Below, in pieces: positions 16,824 to 26,619 of a DNA stretch of 49,941 nt. This stretch comes from Chloroflexota bacterium (GTDB taxonomy: Bacteria; Chloroflexota; Anaerolineae; Aggregatilineales; Phototrophicaceae). Where the stretch lies: positions 1 to 49,941 of the forward strand of contig WTGJ01000031.1 of the NCBI GenBank assembly GCA_011523615.1. The letters are read 5' to 3'. Numbering within the stretch: the first letter of the stretch is position 1; each line of letters begins with the position of its first letter. A model generated the notes under the pieces. That model searched no databases and had not been told where the DNA came from. It saw only the letters and a program-made list of their open reading frames with translations. A program made the translations under genes and the position numbers.

Positions 16824-18881
16824 TCAATTCTCTCCAGCCAGCATTTCGCGCAGACCCTCTTCATCCAAAATCGGCACGCCCAGCGCCGCGGCTTTGGTCG
16901 CTTTGCTGCCGGCCGCCTCGCCGGCGATGACGTAATCGGTTTTGGCGCTCACCGAAGAACGGACGATGCCGCCCGCTGCCTGGATCAGGTCGCTGGCTTC
17001 TTTGCGGGAAAGATTGGGCAAGGTGCCGGTGAGCACAAAACTGCGGCCGGCGAGGGGTTTCGGCGTCTCATCGGCGGTCGGTGTTTCCGCAGCAAAAGTG
17101 AGGCCCGCCTCGCGCAATTTCTGGACGAGGCTGCGATGAGTGGGGTCGGCGAACCAACGCACCAGCTGCTTCGCCAGGATGGGGCCGATGCCATCGATGC
17201 CTTCCAGGGCCGTTGCCTCCGCTTCCGCCAGGGCAGCCAACGACGGGTATTCAGCCAACAGGAGGGCGGCCACCTGCGGCCCGACGCCATCGATCCCCAA
17301 TGCGGTGAGCAATTGGCTGGGCGGCCGTTCCCGCGCTCGCTCGATCGATTGCAGCAGGTTCGCCACTTTTTTCTCGGCGAAACCTTCCAAATCCAGCAAA
17401 TCCTCGCGGCGGAGGCGGAAGATATCGCCCACATCTCTCAGCAGACCGCGATCAATCAAGGTGCGGACGGTTTTCGGGCCAAAGCCTTCGATATCCATGG
17501 CAGCGCGCGAGACGAAGTATTCCACATTACGGAAGACGCGCTCCGGGCAATGCTCGTTTTCGCAGAACAGGTCCACCATGCCGGCGGGTTGGTGGAGGGC
17601 TGACTGGCAGAAAGGGCAGATTTCGGGTGGCTGGATGATGGTTTCATCCCCGCTGCGCGCGCCGGGCAAAGGGCCGACGACATATGGGATGACATCACCG
17701 CTGCGCCGCAAGAGCACCGTATCGCCCTGGCGAATATCGCGCGTTTGGATGTAATCGAAATTGTGCAGGCTGGCATTCACCACGGTCACCCCGCCGACGA
17801 AGACCGGCGCCAGATTCGCGCTGGGGGTGACTTTGCCGCTGCGCCCGACGCCCAGCGTGATGCCCAGCAAACGCGTGCTGACTTCCTGGGCGGGGAATTT
17901 GAAGGCGACGGCGGCGCGAGGGTTCTTGCCGACGGTGCCCAATTTCCGCGCCAGCTCTCTTTGGTCGATGTTGATGACCAGACCATCGATTTCGTATGGC
18001 AGATCGTCACGGCGGTTCACCCATTCGGGTAGCGCGGCGCAGACCTCAGCCAGGGTGGGGCAATGGGCAGCATCCGGTGCAGTGGGGAAACCCAATTCGC
18101 GGAGGTAGCGCAACTGTTCCCATTGCGTTTTGGGCAAGAAATCATAGGCAGTTTCGATGGAGCCGTCATCGACGAGGGCGTAGAAATAAGCGCTGAGCGG
18201 TCGGGTGGCGGTGAGACGGGAATCTTTCTGCTTCAAAGCGCCGGAAGCGGTGTTGCGGGCGTTGATGTAGTGAGGCAAACCGCGCGCCTTCTGTTCTTCG
18301 TTGAGGCGGGCAAAATCTTCCTTGCGGAAGAGCACTTCACCGCGGACTACCAGCTGGGGCGGGACGGGTGGCCCGTCTGCCGCAACCGGGATGGCGAGCG
18401 GCACACTGGGGATGGTGCGGACGTTGGCGCTGACATCGTCGCCAACTGAGCCGTTGCCGCGTGTGGCGGCCCGCACCAGGACACCTTCTTCATAGTGACA
18501 GACGACGCTCAGGCCATCCAGCTTGGGTTCCAGGGTGTAGGAGAAGGGTGGCGGCTCGGTTTCCGCTTCGGTGACGAGGCGGCGGCGGTTGCGCGCTTCC
18601 CAGCGGGCGAGCTCCTCGGCGGTCGTCGCTTTATCCAGGCTGAGGATGGGAGCCGGATGGGGGATTTTGGCGAAATCTCCCGCCAGGTCGCTGCCCGCGC
18701 GTTGGCTGGGCGAGGAGAGGGTAAGCAGTTCGGGGTGGGCGGTTTCGAGCGCCACCAGTTCGTCGAAGAGGCCGTCATATTCGGCATCACTGATGCTGGG
18801 TTCATGCAAGACGTAATACCGATATTGGTGCTCGCGCAGCTCACGACGCAACTGCTCGGCTCGTGCCGTTAGGTCGCTCAT
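16824..18881 (-). CDS. ligA: NAD-dependent DNA ligase
   Basis: A 685-aa enzyme sealing nicks between Okazaki fragments and in repair, using NAD. The order is standard: Ia domain (EHQYRYYVLHEPSISDAEYD), adenylation domain with the active Lys at 120 in EPKLDGLS, TRGNGSVGDDVSANVRTI, and GEVLFRKEDF. Then come the OB fold, a four-Cys zinc finger from about residue 422 (CPFCQSAL, then CENEHCPE), helix-hairpin-helix repeats and a BRCT domain at ~600-685. All expected motifs are present. The ATG at 18881 overlaps the polX stop as ATGA, so the two are translationally coupled. Confidence 0.97.
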   Translation of the reverse strand: MSDLTARAEQLRRELREHQYRYYVLHEPSISDAEYDGLFDELVALETAHPELLTLSSPSQRAGSDLAGDFAKIPHPAPILSLDKATTAEELARWEARNRRRLVTEAETEPPPFSYTLEPKLDGLSVVCHYEEGVLVRAATRGNGSVGDDVSANVRTIPSVPLAIPVAADGPPVPPQLVVRGEVLFRKEDFARLNEEQKARGLPHYINARNTASGALKQKDSRLTATRPLSAYFYALVDDGSIETAYDFLPKTQWEQLRYLRELGFPTAPDAAHCPTLAEVCAALPEWVNRRDDLPYEIDGLVINIDQRELARKLGTVGKNPRAAVAFKFPAQEVSTRLLGITLGVGRSGKVTPSANLAPVFVGGVTVVNASLHNFDYIQTRDIRQGDTVLLRRSGDVIPYVVGPLPGARSGDETIIQPPEICPFCQSALHQPAGMVDLFCENEHCPERVFRNVEYFVSRAAMDIEGFGPKTVRTLIDRGLLRDVGDIFRLRREDLLDLEGFAEKKVANLLQSIERARERPPSQLLTALGIDGVGPQVAALLLAEYPSLAALAEAEATALEGIDGIGPILAKQLVRWFADPTHRSLVQKLREAGLTFAAETPTADETPKPLAGRSFVLTGTLPNLSRKEASDLIQAAGGIVRSSVSAKTDYVIAGEAAGSKATKAAALGVPILDEEGLREMLAGEN

Positions 18882-20683
18882 AAGAGACCTTCGAGCAATC
18901 GGCCGCGGCCGCGCAACCAGGCGAGCAATTGCTCAGTCGGCCAGCAATTCAGCACATTCTCTGGGCTCACCCAGCCGCGGCGGGCGGTGCGGACGCCAAA
19001 ATGCATCAAGTGCAATTGCTCGGGCCGATGGGTGTCGGTGTTGATCGAGAGGGGGATGCCCAGTTCCTGGGCGCGGCGGGCGTAGCGTGCTTCCAGGTCC
19101 AGGCGGATGGGATTGGCGTTGATTTCCAGGGCGATGCCGCTCGCTGCGGCGGCGTTGAACACGGCGTCCATATCGGCATCGACCGGCGGCCGGCCCGGCC
19201 CATCTTCGGCAAATTGCTGTGCCAGCGGGTGGCCAATGCAATCCACGAAGGGGTGTCGGATGGCGCGGACGAGGCGTGCAGTGACGACCGATCGTTCCTG
19301 ACGCAAGGCGCTGTGGAGGGAAGCGATCACAAAATCCAGCTGGGATAAGATTTCGTCCGGATAATCCAACTGGCCATCGGCGAGGATATCGACTTCGTTG
19401 CCCTGCAGGATGGTCAAGTCCGGGAAATCGGCCCGCAGTTGTTGTACGGCGTTCCGCTGTTCCAGGAGGCGCTCGATGGATAGACCGCCGGCCACGGCGC
19501 GGCTGCGTGAATGATCGGTGATGGCGATGCAGCGCAAGCCCAAACCGCGCGCTTGATCAGCCAGCTCACGCAGGGGCATCGTCCCATCGCTCCAATCGGT
19601 ATGCAGGTGCAGGTCGGATTGGATGTCACTGAGTTGAATGAGTTGGGGCAGCTTCCCTGAAGCGGCCGCTTCAATTTCGCCGCTGTCTTCGCGGATTTCC
19701 GCTGGAATCCAGGCGAGGCCCAGCTGCTGGTACAGCGCTTCCTCCGTGGAAAAGAGCAAAGGCGAGGCGTCATCACGAAGCTGGCCATCGGCATCGACGG
19801 GACTCAAAGCATGCTCGTTCAGGCTGTAACCTTGGCGCAGGGCCAGGTTGCGCAGGCGGATGTTGTGCTCTTTGCTGCCGGTGAAGTAGCACAGCGCCGT
19901 GCCCCAGCGTTCCGGCGGGATGACCAGCAAATCGACGCGAGCGCCGTTGTGCAGCTCGACCGCGCTTTTGGTGGGGCCCTGGCCGAGGATGCGGGCGACG
20001 CGGGGCAGCTGGACGAAATGACTCATGATGGGCGCGGAATCTTCGGCGCTGGCGACGAGGATATCGACGTCTCCGATGGTGGGCCGGGCACGACGCAGGC
20101 TGCCCGCCAGCTCACCGCGCAAGACTTGCGGCAGGGCGAGCATGGCGGCCAATATGGCCTGAGCGGCCGGCAACGCGCTACCCAGGGGCAACCGGCCGGC
20201 CCGCTCGCCGCCCTGTTTGGCGAGGGCTTCGATCCCCGCGAGGATTTGCGTTTCGCTCTTGGCGCCCATCCGGGGCAGCTGGCGCAGGCGGCCGTCGCGG
20301 GCCGCTGCTGCGAGCTCGTTTACGGTGGCAATCTGCAGCTGTTCCCAGAAAAGGGCGGCCTTTTTCGGTCCGACGCCGTTGATGCGTTTCACTTCCACGA
20401 GAGAGAGCGGCAATTCGGTGGTCAAACGTTCCAGGAATTCCAGTTGGCCGGTGTGCAACAGCTCTTCGATTTTGGCGGCGAGGGTTTTGCCGATGTGGGG
20501 CAGGGAGGTTAAACCCTCCTCCTCGGCGATGGCGCGCAGATCGCGCGGGAGTTCACGGATGGTTTCGGCAGCACGCCGATAGGAGAGCACGCGATGGATG
20601 TGATCGCCACGGATCTCCAGCAAATCGGCCACATTGGCAAAATGGGCCGCTACCTCTCGGTTGGAAAGCCGCTCGGGAGTCAT
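18878..20683 (-). CDS. polX: family X DNA polymerase / 3'-5' exonuclease PolX
   Basis: A 601-aa protein for gap-filling repair synthesis. N-terminal helix-hairpin-helix text (LTSLPHIGKTLAAKIEELL; VKRINGVGPKKAALFWEQL) binds DNA. The polymerase nucleotidyltransferase motif is GSLRRARPTIGDVDILVAS near residue 204, with ARVDLLVIPPERWG later. From residue ~355 a PHP phosphoesterase domain starts with SDLHLHTDWSDGTMPLRE, followed by ITDHS, GNEVDI, ASLHSAL and the final NTDTHRPEQL, giving the metal-dependent exonuclease. Length and order match bacterial PolX. It starts 48 bases after gyrB and overlaps ligA by 4 bases. Confidence 0.95.
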   Translation of the reverse strand: MTPERLSNREVAAHFANVADLLEIRGDHIHRVLSYRRAAETIRELPRDLRAIAEEEGLTSLPHIGKTLAAKIEELLHTGQLEFLERLTTELPLSLVEVKRINGVGPKKAALFWEQLQIATVNELAAAARDGRLRQLPRMGAKSETQILAGIEALAKQGGERAGRLPLGSALPAAQAILAAMLALPQVLRGELAGSLRRARPTIGDVDILVASAEDSAPIMSHFVQLPRVARILGQGPTKSAVELHNGARVDLLVIPPERWGTALCYFTGSKEHNIRLRNLALRQGYSLNEHALSPVDADGQLRDDASPLLFSTEEALYQQLGLAWIPAEIREDSGEIEAAASGKLPQLIQLSDIQSDLHLHTDWSDGTMPLRELADQARGLGLRCIAITDHSRSRAVAGGLSIERLLEQRNAVQQLRADFPDLTILQGNEVDILADGQLDYPDEILSQLDFVIASLHSALRQERSVVTARLVRAIRHPFVDCIGHPLAQQFAEDGPGRPPVDADMDAVFNAAAASGIALEINANPIRLDLEARYARRAQELGIPLSINTDTHRPEQLHLMHFGVRTARRGWVSPENVLNCWPTEQLLAWLRGRGRLLEGLL

Positions 20684-20731
20684 GGGGTCCGGTGCAATCA
20701 GAGGAGAGAGGGTGACTGATTGGCGTCGATG

Positions 20732-22726
20732 TCAAGCATCCAGGTTGCGGACGAAGCGCGCGTTTTTCTGGATGAATAGGCGGCGCGGCAAGACTTCGGC
20801 ACCCATCAAAGTGCGGAAGATGTGATCGGCTTTGTTGCCGTCTTCGATATTGACCTGCAAGAGGGTGCGGTCTTCCGGGTGCATGGTGGTATCCCAGAGT
20901 TGCTCTGCGTTCATTTCGCCGAGGCCTTTGTAGCGCTGGACCTGGATTTTATCGGGATTCTTGTATTGTTTCAGGGCGCCTTTCAGCAATTCATCTTCGG
21001 TCTTGCCGGCCTGCGGGTAGATGTACCGCGTCGCTTTGCCGTTGCTCAGCCCCAGGATGGGCGGTTGGGCGATGTAAAGGTGGCCGCTTTCGACCAGGGG
21101 GCACATGTGGCGGTAGAAGAAGGTCAGCAGGAGGGTGCGGATGTGGCTGCCATCCACATCGGCGTCGGTCATGATGATGACTTTGCCATAGCGCAGGCGG
21201 TCGAGGGTGAAATCCGCGCCGATGCCGGTGCCGAGGGCGGAGATCATCGCTTTGACCTCGTTGTTGTCGAGGATGCGGTCCATGCTGGCGCGCTCGGTGT
21301 TGAGGATTTTGCCGCGCAGGGGGAGGATGGCCTGAAAGCGGCGGTCCCGGCCCTGTTTGGCGGTGCCGCCGGCGGAATCCCCCTCGACGATGAAGATTTC
21401 GGCGTCCTGCCCGCGCACGGAGCAATCGGCGAGTTTGCCGGGCAGGGTGGTGCTTTCCAGCAAACTGGGCCCGCCGCGCACCAGTTCACGCGCTTTGCGG
21501 GCGGCTTCGCGGGCCCGCTGGCTCATCATGCATTTTTGGATGATGCGGCGCGCTTCGCGGCTGTTCAGCTCCAGATATTCGCTGAGCAATTCGGCAACGA
21601 CTTGAGAGACGGCGCTGCGCACTTCGGTATTGAGCAGTTTGACCTTGGTCTGGCTTTCGAACTGTGGGTTGGGGTGTTTGATGCTGACGATGGCGGTGAG
21701 GCCTTCCATGGTGTCGCTGCCGGAAAAATTCGGTTCTTTTTCTTTCAACATGCCTTTGCTGAGGGCGTAGCGGTTCAGCACGCTGGTGATGGCAGAGCGC
21801 AGGCCGGTGATGTGGGTGCCGCCGTCGGGGGTGTTGATGGTGTTGGTGAAAGAGAATTCCTGGGTGCTGGCAGAATTGGTGTATTGCAGCGCGATTTCAA
21901 CGCCGATGTGGAAGGGTTCCCGGTCGTCCCTTGGGCTGTGCTCGATCGAGCGTTCGGCGTAGAGCGGCTCATGCAGGGTCGCTTTGCCGCGGTTGAGGTG
22001 ACGCACGAAAGAGCCGATGCCCCCTTCGAAATAGAAGCTCACTTGGCGCGGCAGCTGGCTTTCGGGGGTGAGGAGCCGTTCATCGCGCAAGGTAATGTGG
22101 ACGCCTCGGGTGACGAAAGCCATCTCGCGGAAGCGCGCTTTCAGCATTTCGTAATCAAAGGCGTTTTCATCCAGGATGCTGTAATCGGGGGTGAAGCGGA
22201 TGCTGGTGCCTTTGGCTTCGCCACGGCGCAGCTTGCGCACGTTTTCCACTTCACCGACCGGCTCTCCTTCGATATAGGATTGACGCCAGAGAGCGCCGTC
22301 TCGTTTCACTTCGGCGGTGAGCTCCGCGGTGAGCGCATTGACTGCCTTGACACCGACGCCATGCAGGCCGCCGCTGACTTTGTAGGCTTTGTTATCGAAC
22401 TTGCCGCCGGCGCCGAATTCCGTGAGCACGACCTGCAATGTGGAAACGCCCAGCTCCGGGTGGGGGCCGACGGGGATACCGGCGCCGTTATCGCGGATGG
22501 TCACGGCGTTGCCCTCGTGCAGGGCGACTTCGATTTCATCGCAGCGGCCGGCCAGCGCTTCGTCGATGGCGTTGTCGACCACTTCGTAAATGAGGTGATG
22601 CAGGGCATGAGCGTCGGTGCCGCCGATGTACATACCCGGGCGCAAGCGGATGTGATCGCGCGGCGCCAGGCGTTGGATGTCGGCTTCGGTGTATTGAAGC
22701 TGTTGTGGAAGCGCATCCGGAACCAT
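20732..22726 (-). CDS. gyrB: DNA gyrase subunit B (type IIA topoisomerase B subunit)
   Basis: A 664-aa ATPase subunit that introduces supercoils with GyrA. GHKL ATP-site motifs are EVVDNAIDEALAGRCDEIEV, RDNGAGIPVG and GGLHGVGVKAVNAL. The TOPRIM part has EGDSAGGTAKQGRDRRFQAI near residue 447 and MTDADVDGSHIRTLLLTFFY; the C-terminus has QRYKGLGEMNAEQLWDTTM. Slight length excess over the usual 630-650 aa is normal. AGGGGAG precedes the ATG at 22726. No gyrA is adjacent; gyrB instead heads a unit with polX and ligA. ParE is a close alternative, but the QRYKGLGEMN and QLWDTTM text favours GyrB. Confidence 0.94.
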   Translation of the reverse strand: MVPDALPQQLQYTEADIQRLAPRDHIRLRPGMYIGGTDAHALHHLIYEVVDNAIDEALAGRCDEIEVALHEGNAVTIRDNGAGIPVGPHPELGVSTLQVVLTEFGAGGKFDNKAYKVSGGLHGVGVKAVNALTAELTAEVKRDGALWRQSYIEGEPVGEVENVRKLRRGEAKGTSIRFTPDYSILDENAFDYEMLKARFREMAFVTRGVHITLRDERLLTPESQLPRQVSFYFEGGIGSFVRHLNRGKATLHEPLYAERSIEHSPRDDREPFHIGVEIALQYTNSASTQEFSFTNTINTPDGGTHITGLRSAITSVLNRYALSKGMLKEKEPNFSGSDTMEGLTAIVSIKHPNPQFESQTKVKLLNTEVRSAVSQVVAELLSEYLELNSREARRIIQKCMMSQRAREAARKARELVRGGPSLLESTTLPGKLADCSVRGQDAEIFIVEGDSAGGTAKQGRDRRFQAILPLRGKILNTERASMDRILDNNEVKAMISALGTGIGADFTLDRLRYGKVIIMTDADVDGSHIRTLLLTFFYRHMCPLVESGHLYIAQPPILGLSNGKATRYIYPQAGKTEDELLKGALKQYKNPDKIQVQRYKGLGEMNAEQLWDTTMHPEDRTLLQVNIEDGNKADHIFRTLMGAEVLPRRLFIQKNARFVRNLDA

Positions 22727-22758
22727 TGTGGCTCCCCTAAAAGGTTTGAATTGTTTGT

Positions 22759-22787
22759 ATTATAGAGCAGCAGCGGCGATCTCACAA
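22759..22787 (-). promoter_or_regulatory. sigma-70-type promoter of the gyrB-polX-ligA unit
   Basis: On the minus strand TTGTGA, a 17-base spacer and a perfect TATAAT (22,764-22,759) lie about 33 bases before the gyrB start codon. This is the clearest promoter in the window. Confidence 0.8.
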
Positions 22788-22879
22788 TGGCGAAGAGCGG
22801 CGAGGAAGCGTTGAACCTATCGTTGGATTGAGCGCTGAAACCAGGTGGTTATGGGGCTAAAATGCAAGCGGGTTTGTGG

Positions 22880-22885
22880 TATATT
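22880..22885 (+). promoter_or_regulatory. -10 candidate for pdxS
   Basis: TATATT, about 100 bases upstream of the pdxS ATG, preceded by TGTGG. No convincing -35 hexamer is seen. It would leave a leader of ~95 bases, in which I see no recognisable riboswitch. Confidence 0.3.
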
Positions 22886-22985
22886 AAAGGCGGATAGCCA
22901 AGGGATGAAACGCGTCGGCTGAACGTGCAACAACTTCACGGCGGCCCGATGCGTGTTCCGGGGGCGACTGAGAGAGGAATGGACC

Positions 22986-23891
<906 letters not shown>

Positions 23892-23907
23892 CCCATCGCC
23901 AGCGGGT

Positions 23908-24789
23908 TCAGAGCGAAATCAGCACAATCGCCACCAGGGACAGCGCCAGGCCGGCAACTTGCGCGGGGCGCGGATGTTCTTTGTCGATGAAACGAGCCAT
24001 GAGCACCGTCACCGCCGGTGGCAGGGAACTCATCACCGCTGCGATGGTGATGCCACCCAGGCGAGCGGATTGGATGAAGGCGGCGTAGGCGATGATGTCA
24101 CCGACGCCGATCACCAGCGCATAGGCCAAAGCGGGTCGGAAAGCCTTGAGCAGCTGTTTCAGATCGGTCGGTTGGGCGCGGTTTTGCCTCATGCTCAGCA
24201 ACAGGAGTAAGAAGAGGAGCGGGCTACCGGTCGACCGCGCGATCACCAGCGGCGGCAGCAGGTCGCTGGCTGCGACTTGATTGATGAAGATCAAAACGAA
24301 ACCGAAGCCGATGCCTGCGAGGATGGGCGCGCCGATTCGTCGCAGCGATTGGCGCCAGGCGTTCCGGATCGGAGACGGAGTGTTGCTTTGTGCCATGAGC
24401 GGGATGGCCAGGAGGGCGATGCCGATGCCGGCCAGCTGGCTTTCTTTGGGCCAGCCGATGGAGACAACGCCGAAGAGGACGGGGACGATGGCGTAGGTCA
24501 GGGCCGTCAGGGGCGCGGTCAAAGCCATATTGCCCTGGGCCAACAGGTGGAAAAACCAGGCGATTGAAAGTACGGCCAGCGCGCCGGCGGCCATCGCCCA
24601 GAAGATGTCATCGCCGATGGCGAAATTCGCACCGCGCAAAAGGGCGATCCCCAGCAGGATGCTCAACTCACAGAGGTAGCTATACAGGGTGATGAAGATC
24701 GGCGGCCAGCGGCGGCTGGCGATCCCACCGTAGAAATTGGCGGTACCCCACCCCAGAGAAGCCACCAGGCCCAGCAGGATCGCGATCAT
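23908..24789 (-). CDS. EamA/DMT-superfamily transporter, paralogue 1
   Basis: A 293-aa protein of ten predicted membrane helices in two EamA halves. The N-terminus (GLVASLGWGTANFYGGIASR) and AQGNMALTAPLTALTYAIV are shared with the next three genes. Family members are exporters or permeases of amino acids, nucleotide sugars and other metabolites; the substrate here is unknown. It is the last of four tandem paralogues and the most divergent: NFYGG instead of DFYGG and AQGNM instead of ARGNM. It lies 4 bases after the stop of paralogue 2, so the genes are probably one transcript. It converges on pdxS with a 16-base gap and no terminator visible. Confidence 0.9.
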   Translation of the reverse strand: MIAILLGLVASLGWGTANFYGGIASRRWPPIFITLYSYLCELSILLGIALLRGANFAIGDDIFWAMAAGALAVLSIAWFFHLLAQGNMALTAPLTALTYAIVPVLFGVVSIGWPKESQLAGIGIALLAIPLMAQSNTPSPIRNAWRQSLRRIGAPILAGIGFGFVLIFINQVAASDLLPPLVIARSTGSPLLFLLLLLSMRQNRAQPTDLKQLLKAFRPALAYALVIGVGDIIAYAAFIQSARLGGITIAAVMSSLPPAVTVLMARFIDKEHPRPAQVAGLALSLVAIVLISL

Positions 24790-24793
24790 CGGG

Positions 24794-25693
24794 CTAGCAT
24801 TCGCTCCAACAGCGCAGGGAAATCAACACGATGGCGACCAAGGCAAGCGCGAGGCCGGCGGTTTGCGCTCGATGCAGCTGTTCGTTGTCGATGGTGTGCG
24901 CCATTAGGACGGTGATGGCCGGGTGCAGCGAGCCGATGACGGCCACGATGGACAGCTCACCCCGCTGGGTGGCCAGAATGAATGCCCCGTTGGCCGCCAG
25001 GTCGCTGTAGGCGATGACCCACAAATAGATGAAGACGGGCCGGAGTTGGCTCAGCAAAGGGCTCATCCCCGCAGACTGGAAGCGGCGCAGGCCCGGGCGC
25101 AACCAGAGGATGAGTAACAGCAAAGAGATCGAGGTCATTCGTTGGATGAACAGCGGCGCCAGTAAATCCTCGGCGTCGATCTGGTCCATGCAAATCAGGC
25201 CCAGGCCGAAGCCGATCCCGACCAGGATGGGTTCCCAGAGAGTGCGGGCTGCGTTGCGCAGGATGACTTGGATGGGCACGTTTTCGGACCCGCGCGCCAC
25301 CAACGGGATCGCGATGAACGCGGTGAAGATGCCGAGCAGCTGCGTCGACGCCGGTAGACCGCTCCGCAGGATACCGAACAAGACCGGGATGATGGCGGTG
25401 GTCAGGGCAGTGATCGGTGCACTCACCGCCATGTTGCCCCGCGCCAACAGGCGGAAAAATCCCGTCAATGAGAACACGCCCAGAGTGCCGACAGCCATGG
25501 CCCAGTAGCCATCGTCGCCGAACGCGAGTGCGGCGCCCCGTAACAGGATCACCACGAGCAAGCTGAGTGCGGCCAGACACATGCTGCACAGCACCACCCA
25601 AAGCGGCGGCCAACGACGACTGACGACCCCGCCGTAGAAATCGACCACGCCCCAGCCGCAGGCCGCCACCAGGCCCAACAGAATCCCGGTCAT
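24794..25693 (-). CDS. EamA/DMT-superfamily transporter, paralogue 2
   Basis: A 299-aa ten-helix protein with GLVAACGWGVVDFYGGVVSR near the N-terminus and LARGNMAVSAPITALTTAII in the first half, the same signatures as its neighbours. ATQRGELSIVAVIGSLHPAI in the second half is the counterpart of the repeat. The C-terminus ends RCWSEC, two cysteines not seen in the other copies. Between helices 5 and 6 it has a loop (GSENVPIQVILRNAARTLWE) that differs from the others in sequence, which may reflect a different substrate. Starts 19 bases after paralogue 3. Confidence 0.9.
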   Translation of the reverse strand: MTGILLGLVAACGWGVVDFYGGVVSRRWPPLWVVLCSMCLAALSLLVVILLRGAALAFGDDGYWAMAVGTLGVFSLTGFFRLLARGNMAVSAPITALTTAIIPVLFGILRSGLPASTQLLGIFTAFIAIPLVARGSENVPIQVILRNAARTLWEPILVGIGFGLGLICMDQIDAEDLLAPLFIQRMTSISLLLLILWLRPGLRRFQSAGMSPLLSQLRPVFIYLWVIAYSDLAANGAFILATQRGELSIVAVIGSLHPAITVLMAHTIDNEQLHRAQTAGLALALVAIVLISLRCWSEC

Positions 25694-25712
25694 CCAGTCT
25701 CTGTAGTGCTCA

Positions 25713-26603
25713 TCAGACGGAGATCAAGGCGATGGCCGTCAGACAAAACCCGAGGCCCACGAGCTGCTCCCATTGCAGCCTTTCTTGATCGATGAAGTGG
25801 GCCAGCAATACGGTTACAGCAGGGTACAGCGAGGCGAGTACTGCGATGATGGTGAGGTTGCCCAGTTGCGTGGCCAGGATGAAGGCAGCGGTTGCGGAGA
25901 TATCCGCCAAACCGATGAATGCCATGAGTTTTGCCCCGTTAGCCAATGCCTCCTGCATGGCTCCTTTTTGCTTCCAGATGGCGCGGATGGGGCGCTGTAA
26001 ATTGGGGCGTGTCAATAGCGCGAACAATAGGGTACTCAACGCCGCCATACGCAACACGAGGAGTGGTGCAAACACGTCCGGATTTTCTACCTGATCCAGG
26101 CAGATCAGCGCCGTACCAAAAACCACACCGACCCAAATGGGTTGGATCAGGATTTGGAAGGTGATCTTCCGCCGAACCGGGTCGTAACGATCTGGCGAAG
26201 TGTACCCAAATAGCAGAATGGCAGTCAGAGCAAACGCAATGCCGATGATTTTCACGGCGCCGGGAAGGCCAGACGTGATGATCCCGAAAAGCATGGGCAC
26301 CACCGCAGCCAGGAGCGCTGTTACGGGTGCGCTGATGGACATATTCCCACGTGATAGGAGTTGGTAGAAACCCAGGAGGGCGATGGAGTCGATCGAGCCA
26401 GCCAACATCGCCCAGGCGAGGTCCGTACTCAATTGCAAGCCACTGCTGCGAAGGATGATTACCGCGAGCAAGACCAGCGACGCAATCCCCTTACTACCCA
26501 GAATCACGAGCAGGGATGGCCAGCGGCGGCTGGCGACACCGCCATAAAAATCGCCCAGACCCCAGCCCAACGCGGTTAACAAACCCAGGGGGATTGCAGT
26601 CAT
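25713..26603 (-). CDS. EamA/DMT-superfamily transporter, paralogue 3
   Basis: A 296-aa ten-helix protein. GWGLGDFYGGVASRRWPSLL and LLSRGNMSISAPVTALLAAV match the other copies. It is closest to paralogue 4: both have a cytoplasmic KQKGA/QQKGA segment (AIWKQKGAMQEALANGAKL) and LxNLTIIAVLxSLYPAVTVL. The GC content looks slightly lower than in its neighbours. The ATG at 26603 lies 16 bases after the stop of paralogue 4. A recent duplication giving 3 and 4 is a reasonable reading, older for 1 and 2. Confidence 0.9.
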   Translation of the reverse strand: MTAIPLGLLTALGWGLGDFYGGVASRRWPSLLVILGSKGIASLVLLAVIILRSSGLQLSTDLAWAMLAGSIDSIALLGFYQLLSRGNMSISAPVTALLAAVVPMLFGIITSGLPGAVKIIGIAFALTAILLFGYTSPDRYDPVRRKITFQILIQPIWVGVVFGTALICLDQVENPDVFAPLLVLRMAALSTLLFALLTRPNLQRPIRAIWKQKGAMQEALANGAKLMAFIGLADISATAAFILATQLGNLTIIAVLASLYPAVTVLLAHFIDQERLQWEQLVGLGFCLTAIALISV

Positions 26604-26619
26604 TGTGCTTGAAATGAGG

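Noticed and set aside
16661..16864. Longer form of the Cys-rich protein starting at an ATG at 16,864
   Set aside because: It would overlap the end of ligA and include the intergenic inverted repeat; the GTG at 16,660 has a strong ribosome-binding site and directly precedes the signal-like helix.
20822..22765. Plus-strand open frame of 647 codons opposite gyrB
   Set aside because: It is the complement shadow of a high-GC gene; composition is rich in Ala, Gly, Phe and Asp with no domain, and gyrB on the other strand is certain.
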